From positions 2,542,001 to 2,606,000 of the forward strand of contig NZ_JAIQDI010000002.1 in NCBI RefSeq assembly GCF_020034665.1: a stretch of DNA of 64,000 nucleotides. The letters are read 5' to 3'. This document shows positions 42,565 to 50,505 of the stretch, one piece after another. Position numbers and translations under genes: made by a program. Positions within the stretch are counted from its first letter, which is position 1; each line of letters begins with the position of its first letter. A model generated the notes under the pieces. It saw nothing but the letters and a program-made list of their open reading frames with translations, searched no databases and was not told the origin of the DNA. The DNA comes from Niabella beijingensis (GTDB taxonomy: Bacteria > Bacteroidota > Bacteroidia > Chitinophagales > Chitinophagaceae).

Positions 42565-43635
42565 ATGAAATTTGCTTCAATCATCACCGGATCCGGTGCG
42601 TATATACCCGGCGAAATATGTAAAAATGACGCGTTTAATAGCAACACCTTTTTTGATGCGGCCGGCGTCCCCATTCCGGCAGACACCGGTGTTATCATCG
42701 ATAAATTCCAATCCATTACGGGTATCAGCGAAAGACGTTATGCCCCTGCGCATATCAATACCTCTGATATGGCCGCTGCCGCAGGCTGGCAGGCACTAAC
42801 AGATAGCGCTGTTGATCCTGAAACACTGGATCAGATCGTGGTGGCCCATAATTTCGGAGACGTTACCTATGGTACCATTCAGTCACAGAATGTGCCGGCG
42901 CTGGCCAATAATGTAAAGCATATCCTGGGCATCAAACGGCCCGAATGCATCGCCTATGATGTGTTGGTGGGCTGTCCGGGCTGGCTGCACGCCATGATCC
43001 AGTCGCACGCCTGGTTTACAGCCGGTATGGCCCGCAAGGTGCTGCTGATCGGCGCGGAAACATTATCCCGCGTTATTGATGCATCCGACAGGGACAGCAT
43101 GATCTTTTCAGACGGTGCCGGCGCAGTTGTAATGGAATACAGACCCGCAACTACCGGCAATGCAGGAATACTGAGCTGCTGCGCGCAAACACATAGCATA
43201 GAAGAAGCAGACTATATCAACATGGGCAAAAGTTACCGGCAGAACGGGGACAATACACTCTATATAAAAATGAAGGGCCGGAAAGTATATGAGTACGCAT
43301 TAAACCATGTGCCGCTTGCCATGAAGGAGTGCCTTGACAAAAGCGGTATCCACATCAGTGAAGTGCATAAGATCCTCATTCACCAGGCAAATGAAAAGAT
43401 GGATGAAGAGATCATAAAGCGTCTTTACAAATTATACGGCGCCACTCCCCCTCCGGATGTAATGCCCATGAGCATCCAGTGGCTGGGCAACAGCTCGGTA
43501 GCTACCGTTCCAACCTTATACCACCTGATACGGCACAATAAAATTGCAGGACATGAGATCCCGGAGGGGGCCATCATTCTTTTTGCGTCGGTGGGCGCAG
43601 GAATGAATATCAATGCGGTCTGTTACCGGGCCTGA
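42565..43635 (+). CDS. 3-oxoacyl-ACP synthase III-like (KAS III) protein
   Basis: 356 residues of thiolase fold with the KAS III triad: Cys137 (LVGCPGWLHAM), His273 (LIHQANEKMD) and Asn309 (LGNSSVATVPT). The GDGAG-type loop reads FSDGAGAVVMEY. It condenses an acyl-CoA with malonyl-ACP or a related nucleophile. No acpP, plsX or fabD follows, so it is probably not the housekeeping fabH but a paralogue for a special lipid or secondary metabolite. Confidence 0.88.
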   Translation: MKFASIITGSGAYIPGEICKNDAFNSNTFFDAAGVPIPADTGVIIDKFQSITGISERRYAPAHINTSDMAAAAGWQALTDSAVDPETLDQIVVAHNFGDVTYGTIQSQNVPALANNVKHILGIKRPECIAYDVLVGCPGWLHAMIQSHAWFTAGMARKVLLIGAETLSRVIDASDRDSMIFSDGAGAVVMEYRPATTGNAGILSCCAQTHSIEEADYINMGKSYRQNGDNTLYIKMKGRKVYEYALNHVPLAMKECLDKSGIHISEVHKILIHQANEKMDEEIIKRLYKLYGATPPPDVMPMSIQWLGNSSVATVPTLYHLIRHNKIAGHEIPEGAIILFASVGAGMNINAVCYRA

Positions 43636-43831
43636 CAAAGATCCCAGCAAACAACATACAGGATTATGCTGCCCTGGCGGTGACCTGTTTCCGGAAACCA
43701 ATGCTTCGTTGAAAATGAATTCCGTAATTGCGGCATATACAACAGCTGCCACAGCAGCAATACCCTGCCTGTTACGCGGCTTATTCCTCCTCAGCATCCA
43801 GGATAAACGCCCGCAGTTATTAACCGGTGCC

Positions 43832-44080
43832 TCACCCGGCTGTTACCAGTTTTAAAAATCCGTCCCCGTAAAAAATACGTGCCAGGTCTTCATTTCCCGT
43901 CTTTTCATATTCGGCAATCCGTCTTTCATCCACAATACGCCAGAAATTTTTCAGCTTTAGTTCATTGTAATCTGCTGCTTTTATAAACAGCCCTTTTACC
44001 GATGCGCGGCTTTTAAACCGGATTTCAAATACAGGAGGATCCTGCTTTTGTACCGCCCCGGCAATTTGTTCGTATGTCAT
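43832..44080 (-). CDS. Small KNFWRIV-type protein (82 aa), paralogue of 45334-45591
   Basis: The core VFEIRFKSRASVKGLFIKA followed by DYNELKLKNFWRIV and IFYGDGFLKLV matches the protein at 45334 (VNIHFKDRSTVTGIFI, KAKNFWRVV, LFSGSGFTRL). The two-strand IRF-K-VKGLFI pattern resembles the Sm1-like strands of small SH3/Sm folds, but that is a visual impression. No signal peptide. Probably an RNA-related small domain, given the RRM and cold-shock genes nearby. It lies 24 bp downstream of the 44105 gene, likely co-transcribed. Confidence 0.75.
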   Translation of the reverse strand: MTYEQIAGAVQKQDPPVFEIRFKSRASVKGLFIKAADYNELKLKNFWRIVDERRIAEYEKTGNEDLARIFYGDGFLKLVTAG

Positions 44081-44104
44081 ACGTAATGGTATTGGATCCG
44101 GGAT

Positions 44105-44380
44105 CTATTCTGAAACAAAAACATGCCATCGCAACCAGTTAAAAACAGACAATTCACTCTTAGCCCCTTCAGGCACACCGGAATGGATCTTTTGTTCAAT
44201 GATCTTCCCTTCCCGCAGGGTAAACCGGTCCTCGAGCGAAGCATAAAAATTGATGAGGAACAATACCTGATCACCGTTGTTTTTATCAAAGCTTCTCCTG
44301 CTGGGCTGTCCTTTGAACACATGCTCTCCACTGGCCCAGCTGTAATGTTTGTGTATCAGATCCTGTTTTTGAAAATGCAT
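44105..44380 (-). CDS. Small hypothetical protein (91 aa)
   Basis: Begins MHFQKQDLIHKHYSWASGEH and ends with NWLRWHVFVSE, rich in His, Trp and charged residues. The segment QVLFLINFYASLEDRFTLREG reads as two beta strands, with GKIIEQKIHSGVPEG forming a third. No signal or membrane segment. I do not recognise the family. Partner gene of the KNFWRIV-type protein 24 bp downstream. Confidence 0.65.
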   Translation of the reverse strand: MHFQKQDLIHKHYSWASGEHVFKGQPSRRSFDKNNGDQVLFLINFYASLEDRFTLREGKIIEQKIHSGVPEGAKSELSVFNWLRWHVFVSE

Positions 44381-44469
44381 GGCATCTTTTTAAAAAGTTA
44401 TCAACTACCACAGGCAGGCTTTCAACAAAGCGGACAGCCGTCCGCTACAACTGCACAAACGTTATCACC

Positions 44470-44500
44470 ACAAAAAACCGGCACCATTCTCTCCTGGTGC
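44470..44500 (-). terminator. Terminator-like hairpin upstream of the small-gene pair
   Basis: On the minus strand GCACCA/TGGTGC (6-bp perfect stem, 8-nt loop) is followed by CGGTTTTTT. It sits about 90 nt before the gene at 44380. It would stop a leftward transcript arriving from the gap or act as an attenuator of that gene. Confidence 0.35.
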
Positions 44501-44895
44501 TTCAGCTGATTCCGTATAAAAACGACCGAATACCATTTTCACGATGGCTGATCATAAAGAAGCAAAAACCACCTTCCCGGTCAGGCTTTCCGGATAAACC
44601 CTGACTGTTTGTTTATATTGATTTGGCTTAACTACAGAAAGATGAACCATCATTTAAAAACGGGAACAAAAAAGCAACTCCCGATTCATCGCAGATCTTC
44701 TGTACTCTATGAAGATAAGCTATTTACCTCATATTGTGGTAAGTTTTTTTCAGCCGGTCCCGCCCGGCAGGCAGCGGAGTTCCGGGCATCCGCAACCAGC
44801 AGCGGCATTTCAATACAACACCGGCTAACCGGTTGTTACTAATGCCGTTGAATACCGTAAAAAAACAAAATAAGGGCTATATCCTCCTTTTTTTG
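44501..44895. other. Intergenic region, no gene seen
   Basis: About 395 bp. A plus-strand frame beginning at 44609 or 44642 is Lys/Arg/Ser-rich with atypical composition and was not accepted. The right end leads into the promoter of the RRM gene. Confidence 0.4.
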
Positions 44896-44903
44896 TATCT
44901 TTG
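44896..44903 (+). promoter_or_regulatory. Putative -7 element of RRM-protein promoter
   Basis: TATCTTTG followed by CAC matches TAnnTTTG, 107 nt upstream of the RRM ATG. A second match TATATTTG at 44962-44969 could be an alternative start. The implied leader of up to 100 nt is typical of cold-shock-type mRNAs. Confidence 0.45.
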
Positions 44904-45010
44904 CACGGTTAGTTTGAGTACTGCTCTATGTAAGCACATGCTTTTCAGCTTTTCCGCTTTATATATTTGCCTCTTCTCGAATCATTTATCACTTTATTAA
45001 AATTAAAACA

Positions 45011-45283
45011 ATGAACATTTTTGTGTCCAATCTTGGGTACAGCTTCAGCACTGAAGATCTGAACGATTTATTTGCAGCCTATGGATCTGTTGATTCTGCA
45101 CGCGTAATCACCGATAAATTCACCAAGCAAAGCCGGGGTTTTGGCTTTGTAGAGATGCCGGATGAGGCTGCAGCCCTGAAAGCCATCAAAGACCTGAACG
45201 GCTCCATGCAGGACGGACGTTCCATCAAAGTAATGGAAGCCCGGCCGAAAGAAGAAAAAAGCAGCTATTCCAACCGCTGGTAA
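45011..45283 (+). CDS. RRM-domain RNA-binding protein
   Basis: 90 residues forming a single RNA-recognition motif: RNP2 IFVSNL (3-8) and RNP1 SRGFGFVEM (41-49), with a short basic Ser-rich tail (ARPKEEKSSYSNRW). Small single-RRM proteins of this kind are abundant in Bacteroidota, where they are considered candidates for global RNA-binding regulators. It is followed at 50 bp by the KNFWRIV-type gene and then a cold-shock gene on the same strand. Confidence 0.95.
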   Translation: MNIFVSNLGYSFSTEDLNDLFAAYGSVDSARVITDKFTKQSRGFGFVEMPDEAAALKAIKDLNGSMQDGRSIKVMEARPKEEKSSYSNRW

Positions 45284-45333
45284 GTGGTAAATGCCGGTTC
45301 AGTATTAAAAGACGTTTAAAAAAGCAATATATT

Positions 45334-45591
45334 ATGGATGTACACGCGATAGAAAAATTTTTGGCCTCCGCTACTAAAAATACCGGGGCAGTAAACATTC
45401 ACTTTAAAGACCGTTCTACTGTAACCGGCATTTTTATTAATTCACGCGATTATGAAGAGTTAAAGGCCAAAAACTTCTGGCGGGTAGTGAGCTCAAAAAA
45501 CCTGCAGCAATGGGAGCGTACCAGAGATGTTAACCTTTCCCGCTTATTCAGCGGCTCCGGGTTCACCCGTCTCAGCGCTGCCACCAAATAG
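45334..45591 (+). CDS. Small KNFWRIV-type protein (85 aa), candidate RNA-associated domain
   Basis: MDVHAIEKFLASATKN leads into VNIHFKDRSTVTGIFINSRD, KAKNFWRVVSSKNLQQWERT and LFSGSGFTRLSAA. The paralogue at 43832 shares the same pattern, including the KNFWR core. An N-terminal helix plus strongly bent beta strands is reminiscent of an Sm/SH3-like barrel, unproven. It sits between an RRM protein and a cold-shock-domain protein, all on one strand (50- and 46-bp gaps). No signal peptide. Confidence 0.75.
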   Translation: MDVHAIEKFLASATKNTGAVNIHFKDRSTVTGIFINSRDYEELKAKNFWRVVSSKNLQQWERTRDVNLSRLFSGSGFTRLSAATK

Positions 45592-45637
45592 CGGATTACA
45601 GTCACATTAAACTATTTATTTAATTTAAAACAATCGA

Positions 45638-46075
45638 ATGGGAGAAACCTGGAACAAAAGAGAAAGAGAACAACGTAAAAGAAACGCAAAAAAACAAAAA
45701 GAAGAAAAAAAACAGGAGCGCAAGGAAAATTCCGGTAAGGCAAAAAGCCTGGATGATATGCTGGCGTATGTGGATGAGTACGGAAACCTTTCCGCAACAC
45801 CGCCTGAACGGAGGCCGGTAAAAACGGAAGACATCCCCCCTGTTGTTGCCAACACCCGCGAACTGAATGCCGGTGATACGACCCGGAAGGGCCTGGTCAC
45901 TTTTTACGACAGCAATAAGGGTTACGGCTTTATCAAGGACAATGTTACCAAAGAAAGTTTTTTTGTACACATTAACTCATCGTCCGTGCAATTGCAGGAA
46001 CAACTAAAAGTGGCTTTTGAAATTCAGAAGGGACCAAAAGGCATGGTGGCTGTGAATGTTACGGCAGATGCCTAA
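45638..46075 (+). CDS. Cold-shock-domain protein with basic N-terminal extension
   Basis: 145 residues. A highly charged Lys/Arg/Glu N-terminus (KREREQRKRNAKKQKEEKK) of about 40 residues and a linker precede a cold-shock domain of about 65 residues: KGLVTFYDSNKGYGFIKD (RNP1-like) and SFFVHINSSS (RNP2-like). It binds single-stranded RNA/DNA as an RNA chaperone. The basic extension probably adds RNA affinity. Third gene of the RRM-small protein-CSD set. Confidence 0.9.
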   Translation: MGETWNKREREQRKRNAKKQKEEKKQERKENSGKAKSLDDMLAYVDEYGNLSATPPERRPVKTEDIPPVVANTRELNAGDTTRKGLVTFYDSNKGYGFIKDNVTKESFFVHINSSSVQLQEQLKVAFEIQKGPKGMVAVNVTADA

Positions 46076-46348
46076 GACGGCCTGCAACACTATTACTGCA
46101 ATGCATTCCGCATAACTATCAAATTTAATGGGTCGCAACAGCGACTCTGGTAAGTGCTTGCCCTTCTTCTATCTGGTTTCATTAAAAAATTTCGGCCTCG
46201 GGCGTCCATAAAATTTTCAATTGACAAAGGGAGAATACGCCCCGGGGCCTCTCTGTCATAAGCCGCAAATCCGCCTCCCTCCTGAACGGGTAGGCAAATC
46301 CTTCCGGGGCTGTAATCACTGACAATCACATTTCCCTACGGTACGGCT

Positions 46349-46750
46349 TTATAGAGAATTATCAGATATGATTATCCGACAGTTTTCCCGCGGTCCTGAA
46401 GGACTACAGCATTTTTTAACACCGTTGATCAGCTGGTTCCGCAGAACAAGCATGTCTTTTATCCGTGCATCCAGCAACCCGATCTTCCTGTGGATCATTT
46501 CCCTTACATTATCACAAGTGGCCTCATTCGTTTCGATCATCGACAGTACCTCAGCCGACTCCTTCAATGTAAAACCAAAGTTCTTAAGTCGCTTTATGGT
46601 TAGCAGCCGCTCCAGTACGGCTTCGGAATATTCTTTATAGTTGTTGTTACGACGCTCTTTCCGGGTCACAGAAATCAGCCCCTCCTTCTCATAAAAGCGA
46701 ATCGTATCACGCGAAAGACCGGTTCGCGCCACCAATGCTCCTATTAACAT
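46349..46750 (-). CDS. MerR-family metal-sensing regulator, ZntR-like
   Basis: 133 residues. The N-terminal winged HTH (IGALVARTGLSRDTIRFYEKEG) is followed by the dimerisation helix. Cys79 (EATCDNV), Cys114-Cys115 (KKCC) and Cys124 (ENC) match the spacing of the metal ligands known for ZntR (79, 114/115, 124), and are close to those of MerR and PbrR. The ZntR His119 position is Gly here, so specificity may differ (Hg, Pb, Cd, Zn or another thiophile). It is divergent from a thioredoxin operon whose promoter carries a MerR-type dyad. Confidence 0.88.
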   Translation of the reverse strand: MLIGALVARTGLSRDTIRFYEKEGLISVTRKERRNNNYKEYSEAVLERLLTIKRLKNFGFTLKESAEVLSMIETNEATCDNVREMIHRKIGLLDARIKDMLVLRNQLINGVKKCCSPSGPRENCRIIISDNSL

Positions 46751-46769
46751 AAAATTTCAAAGTTTTTAC

Positions 46770-46803
46770 TTGACCGTAGACTATACTCCATGGTTTACCT
46801 TTG
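46770..46803 (+). promoter_or_regulatory. MerR-type promoter with stretched spacer and central dyad
   Basis: TTG (46770-46772) and -7 TACCTTTG (46796-46803) are 23 bp apart, 3 bp longer than the ArsR promoter at 37432. The spacer holds the dyad ACCnTnGAn-N4-nTCnAnGGT (46773-46794). The TTGACC...GGTTTA frame resembles the copper-regulator CueR site of E. coli copA. Activation by DNA twisting is implied. Confidence 0.75.
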
Positions 46804-46851
46804 TAAAGGTAATACGTTCAGCCGCTTTTATTTTATTATAAATCTTATAAC

Positions 46852-47337
46852 ATGCGTCCCCTTTTCTTATTACTTTTTCTCATTTGTATAACCGATTCAG
46901 GAAAAGCCGGAGCACAGTCGGTGCCCCCGATAAAACTGAATACCCTGAACACACGCATCAACAATGGCAGGGATACCGTCTTTATCATCAATTTCTGGGC
47001 TTCCTGGTGTACTCCCTGCCTCAGAGAGCTGCCGCATTTTGAAACATTCAATAACCGGTTTAAGCAAAGCAAAGTCAAAGTTCTTTTAGTGAGTCTCGAC
47101 TTTAAATCGGACCTGGACAAGACTGTGCTTCCCCTGGTTAAAAAACTGGAGTTGAAAAATGAAGTATTCCTGTTGGATGAATCCGATGCACAAACCTATA
47201 TGAACAATATTGATACCGCCTGGTCCGGAGCACTACCTGCTACCCTTATTGTGAACAAAGCAAAAAATAAACGAAAGTTCCATGAAGGAACATATGACTT
47301 TAATGATCTTGTGAAAATTTATCACCAAAATAAATAA
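46852..47337 (+). CDS. TlpA/thioredoxin-like exported protein
   Basis: 161 residues. A signal peptide (PLFLLLFLICITDSGKAGAQ) precedes a thioredoxin fold with VFIINFWASWCTPCLRELPHF (Cys53, Cys56) and a C-terminal cis-Pro-type LPATLIVNK. A periplasmic thiol oxidoreductase of the TlpA/ResA kind. First gene of the MerR-controlled operon (3-bp gap to the next), so it probably handles thiol damage or metal-thiol chemistry. Confidence 0.88.
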   Translation: MRPLFLLLFLICITDSGKAGAQSVPPIKLNTLNTRINNGRDTVFIINFWASWCTPCLRELPHFETFNNRFKQSKVKVLLVSLDFKSDLDKTVLPLVKKLELKNEVFLLDESDAQTYMNNIDTAWSGALPATLIVNKAKNKRKFHEGTYDFNDLVKIYHQNK

Positions 47338-47339
47338 CG

Positions 47340-47954
47340 ATGAAAACGACGATTCTTTTACTTACACTATTCCTGGCAGCTTTGGCAAATGCCCAGATCC
47401 GTCCCCTTGCACCCGGCAGTATTGCGCCCGATATCAGGTTAACCAATACCAATGAAAAGGTGGTTGGCTTTGATGACTTTCCAAAAGCAAAAGGATTCAT
47501 TGTTGTGTTCACCTGTAATACATGCCCCTATGCAAAGGCCTATGAACAGCGCATCATTTCGCTGAATGAAGAATTCAGTCCGCGCGGTTATCCTGTAATC
47601 GCTGTCAATCCCAATGATCCGGCCATTTCAAAAGGAGACAGTTTTGAAAACATGAAAGAACGTGCCAAAGAAAAAGGCTATACATTTCCCTACCTGTTCG
47701 ATCCTGGTCAAAAGGTAACCAACCTGTACGGCGCTGCCAAAACCCCGCATTTATTCCTAATAAGAAAAAATAAGAGCACGCTGGTAATCGAATACACCGG
47801 TGCGATCGATGATGATCCGCAACAGTCGAACGCCGCACACACGAACTACGTAAGAGAAGCCATCAATGCACTGGATGCCGGCAAGCAGCCGGCCATTACA
47901 GCTACTAAGGCCATTGGATGTGGTGTGGCAAGACCCAAAAACAATAACAATTAA
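47340..47954 (+). CDS. Peroxiredoxin/thioredoxin-fold exported protein
   Basis: 204 residues. A signal peptide (TTILLLTLFLAALANAQ) is followed by an AhpC/TSA-like fold with VVFTCNTCPYAKAYE (Cys59, Cys62), VIAVNPND, FPYLFDPGQKVTNLYGA and TPHLFLI. The CNTCPY motif identifies the family of thioredoxin-like alkyl-hydroperoxide-reductase relatives. The C-terminus has an extra Cys (KAIGCGVARPK). Second gene of the metal-responsive operon, 2 bp after the first. Confidence 0.85.
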   Translation: MKTTILLLTLFLAALANAQIRPLAPGSIAPDIRLTNTNEKVVGFDDFPKAKGFIVVFTCNTCPYAKAYEQRIISLNEEFSPRGYPVIAVNPNDPAISKGDSFENMKERAKEKGYTFPYLFDPGQKVTNLYGAAKTPHLFLIRKNKSTLVIEYTGAIDDDPQQSNAAHTNYVREAINALDAGKQPAITATKAIGCGVARPKNNNN

Positions 47955-47974
47955 TCAATCATTCGTTCAGGATC

Positions 47975-48313
47975 ATGCTTATTATAAAATCCTTATTCAT
48001 CTTTATTCTGGCGGGCATCTGTGAAATTGGCGGTGGTTATCTCATCTGGCTATGGCTCAAAGAAGAGCAGCCTGTCTGGTACGGTATCCTCGGCGCCTTT
48101 ATTCTTGCTTTTTATGGTGTGGTGGCTACATGGCAACCCTCCAATTTTGGCCGGGTGTATGCTACTTATGGTGGTATCTTTATTGTACTTTCCCTGCTAT
48201 GGGCATGGAAAATAGACGGGTTTAAGCCGGACCGTTATGACATTATCGGCGGATTGATTGCATTGATCGGAGTTTGCATTATCTTCTACGCACCCCGCTC
48301 TGCCCAGCAATGA
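47975..48313 (+). CDS. YnfA/UPF0060 small membrane protein
   Basis: 112 residues with four hydrophobic helices and the family segments AGICEIGGGYLIWLWLKE, YATYGGIFIVLSLLWAW and DIIGGLIALIGVCIIFYAP. The family resembles small multidrug-resistance transporters and is often found near metal-resistance genes. Efflux of a toxic metal adduct or small molecule is plausible. Its stop overlaps the next start by 4 bp (ATGA). Confidence 0.9.
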   Translation: MLIIKSLFIFILAGICEIGGGYLIWLWLKEEQPVWYGILGAFILAFYGVVATWQPSNFGRVYATYGGIFIVLSLLWAWKIDGFKPDRYDIIGGLIALIGVCIIFYAPRSAQQ

Positions 48314-48750
48314 TCATAAAAGGTCTTTTGCTGATTTTTCTGTTTGCTGCTACTGCGGGATACCGCGAAATGTTGCGGCCTAAACAAACCGACATGGCAA
48401 AAAATAAAATCACTACCCCCTGTTCAGACAGTTGCGATAACAGCGATCAGCCACAAATCATGGCCTGTAAGTTAACCAGCCAGGAAATGCAAAGAAGGAA
48501 GATGACGGTCATTGAACGCTTAAAAAAACAGGTCATTAAAAAAAGAGCATTGAAAAATGGTTATGCCTATCAGTTTAAAGGCAGCGATGCCGTTGTGGAT
48601 GAGCTGACGGAATTTATAAAGACAGAGCGGCTGTGTTGCGATTTTTTTGACTTTGAATTAAAAATTGCCGGAAATGCAGCTGTCGCCTGGCTTGCAATCA
48701 CCGGCCCCCGGGGTGTAAAGGACTTTATCAATACCGAACTTGGGCTATAG
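48310..48750 (+). CDS. Cys-rich protein of metal-responsive operon
   Basis: 146 residues from the ATGA-overlapping start, which adds an N-terminal hydrophobic helix; a later start at 48397 gives a soluble form beginning MAKNKITTPCSDSCD. Cys residues at 38, 42, 53 and 109-110 (TPCSDSCD, MACK, RLCCDFFDF) form a possible metal/thiol site. A Lys-rich helix and FKGSDAVVDELTEFIKTE follow. I do not recognise the family. Translational coupling to ynfA suggests it acts with it. Confidence 0.75.
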   Translation: MIIKGLLLIFLFAATAGYREMLRPKQTDMAKNKITTPCSDSCDNSDQPQIMACKLTSQEMQRRKMTVIERLKKQVIKKRALKNGYAYQFKGSDAVVDELTEFIKTERLCCDFFDFELKIAGNAAVAWLAITGPRGVKDFINTELGL

Positions 48751-49062
48751 CCGCATACAGGAACAACAATTGCCTGCCCAGATCGATGCTTCGGCCGTAT
48801 TCCGGGAACAGCAAGGGCTATACTGTCTCCAGTTGATTCATCGCAAAATCCGCAACCGCATCGCATTTTGCCAGGTGAAAACCAAACGAACATGCGCTTT
48901 TATGCGACATGGTGAAAACGAGCCGTCACAGGCCCTAACCTGAAGAATATTTTGTAAATTGGCAGTGCGCTTTCGAAAAGACCGGCGGCGATACATAAAG
49001 CAATCTGCTGCGGATCACGTGGAAGTTGAATTGATAAAAAGAGCACTGCTAAAGCACAAGAC
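48751..49062. other. Intergenic region, no gene seen
   Basis: About 310 bp between the Cys-rich gene and the DUF2200 gene. No frame, promoter box or terminator stood out. Confidence 0.4.
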
Positions 49063-49428
49063 ATGAACAATTCCAATACCCAGGATCAGCGTATCGCAAA
49101 AATGATCTTCGCTTCTGTTTATCCCATGTATGTTGATAAGGTGGAGAAGAAGGGCCGGACCAAAGAAGAATTGCATCAGGTCATAACCTGGCTGACCGGC
49201 TTTAATGACCGGAAGTTGCAGCAGCTGATAAAAGACAGGGTAACATTTGAGGACTTCTTCCGGCAGGCTTCCCTGAATCCCAATGCCCGGCTTATTACCG
49301 GGGTGATCTGTGGCTACCGCGTAGAGGAAATCGAAAACCCGCTGACACAGCAGGCCCGGTACCTGGACAAGCTGGTGGACGAACTGGCGAAGGGCCGGAA
49401 AATGGAAAAGATCCTGCGCAGTGCGTAG
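49063..49428 (+). CDS. DUF2200 family protein
   Basis: 121 residues matching the DUF2200 pattern: FASVYPMYVDKVEKKGRTKE, ITWLTGF, FEDFFRQA, RLITGVICGYRVEEIENPL and YLDKLVDELAKGR. The protein is small, soluble and without known catalytic motifs. No function is established for the family. It is a single gene; the next genes run the other way. Confidence 0.88.
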   Translation: MNNSNTQDQRIAKMIFASVYPMYVDKVEKKGRTKEELHQVITWLTGFNDRKLQQLIKDRVTFEDFFRQASLNPNARLITGVICGYRVEEIENPLTQQARYLDKLVDELAKGRKMEKILRSA

Positions 49429-49542
49429 GCCCTGTTCAGTATTGCTGCAAAAGCGGCAGTCGGATACCTGTAAATCACAAGGAGGTACAATTACAATGTC
49501 CTGCCGGACAAAATTCAGCGCTCCCGAACACTGCCTCCTGGA

Positions 49543-50505
49543 TCATTGGGTTAACTGATTCAATGTCTTTATTTTCTGATTCAATTGATGCTCTACTACA
49601 AGATCGTAATCGGATTTTGTATCGTTGATTTTACTGGCCACCACAAATAATTCGAGAAACATTAAAAATGCAAAAAGGATGGAATAAAAAAACAATGCCA
49701 CCGGTCGTTCCGATAATATCTCTATAATGGCATTCAACTCTTCCAGGAAGCCCTGGCTGGATTTCAAATCCTGTCTTAATGAGGCCTCTGCTTTTAATTT
49801 TTCTTGCGTGTACGCTTCTTTTTGATTCCGGAACACAGTCAGGTTCTGTTCGTTGATTTCAGTTTCTTTTATTTTTGGATTAGGAAGCGGCGTGATCGAC
49901 ACCGTGGTCTGAGGTCTGGTAGCATAGCTCCCGTCACCACGTCTGACCTGTATATTGGTCGTGGTTTTCGAAACTGATGGTATTGTTGGCCGCCTTGCTA
50001 CTTCTTCGTGCAATGCCAGATTCTTTTTATCCAGCGAATCAATCTCCGTTTGAAGCTCCTGTAACTTTTTATCGATGATCATCAACCGGTTGGGCAGCTG
50101 CTCATTAACCTGCCGGTCCACGATCTGGATCATTTTCTTTTCAATATCATCTTTAAAAATGATCTGATCCAGAATAGCGGATCCGAGAACTGCCATAATA
50201 AAAGCAATCACCAGGCGAAAAATGCCCAGCCATTGACTTTTACCAACTGTAAGAATGATCTGGCGCTCAATTTGAATAATGATCAGCACAAAAATAAACG
50301 CCGTTAGAATACAGCCCCACAGGGGCGCATTGACATACCGTTCGGCAAAGGAATAGCCGATAAACGACCAGAGAATCATCAGGATCAAAATTGCCGAGGA
50401 ATATTTCTTCAGCTGCTTTTTGCTGGCTTCCGTACAGGTGCCCAATATGCGATAGTTCCAGCCCGTTAAAAAACAGCCGATTTTTGTCCACCAGTCTTTC
50501 TTCAT
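49543..50505 (-). CDS. DUF4407-type membrane/coiled-coil protein
   Basis: 320 residues. Three hydrophobic helices near the N-terminus (about 35-115) are followed by a long charged region predicted as helix/coiled coil (about 130-265: LMIIDKKLQELQTEIDSLDKK) and a final hydrophobic helix (PVALFFYSILFAFLMFLEL). It fits DUF4407, whose role is unknown. Its start overlaps the stop of the 191-aa gene upstream by 4 bp, indicating coupling. Last gene of a nuclease-containing operon. Confidence 0.8.
   Translation of the reverse strand: MKKDWWTKIGCFLTGWNYRILGTCTEASKKQLKKYSSAILILMILWSFIGYSFAERYVNAPLWGCILTAFIFVLIIIQIERQIILTVGKSQWLGIFRLVIAFIMAVLGSAILDQIIFKDDIEKKMIQIVDRQVNEQLPNRLMIIDKKLQELQTEIDSLDKKNLALHEEVARRPTIPSVSKTTTNIQVRRGDGSYATRPQTTVSITPLPNPKIKETEINEQNLTVFRNQKEAYTQEKLKAEASLRQDLKSSQGFLEELNAIIEILSERPVALFFYSILFAFLMFLELFVVASKINDTKSDYDLVVEHQLNQKIKTLNQLTQ

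Noticed and set aside
44609-44842. A plus-strand frame of 77 codons before the RRM gene
   Set aside because: Lys/Arg/Ser-rich composition, no good start, and no conserved-looking pattern.
46093-46329. A minus-strand frame between the cold-shock gene and the MerR gene
   Set aside because: Irregular composition, no initiating context, and only 20 bp from the MerR gene; treated as noncoding.
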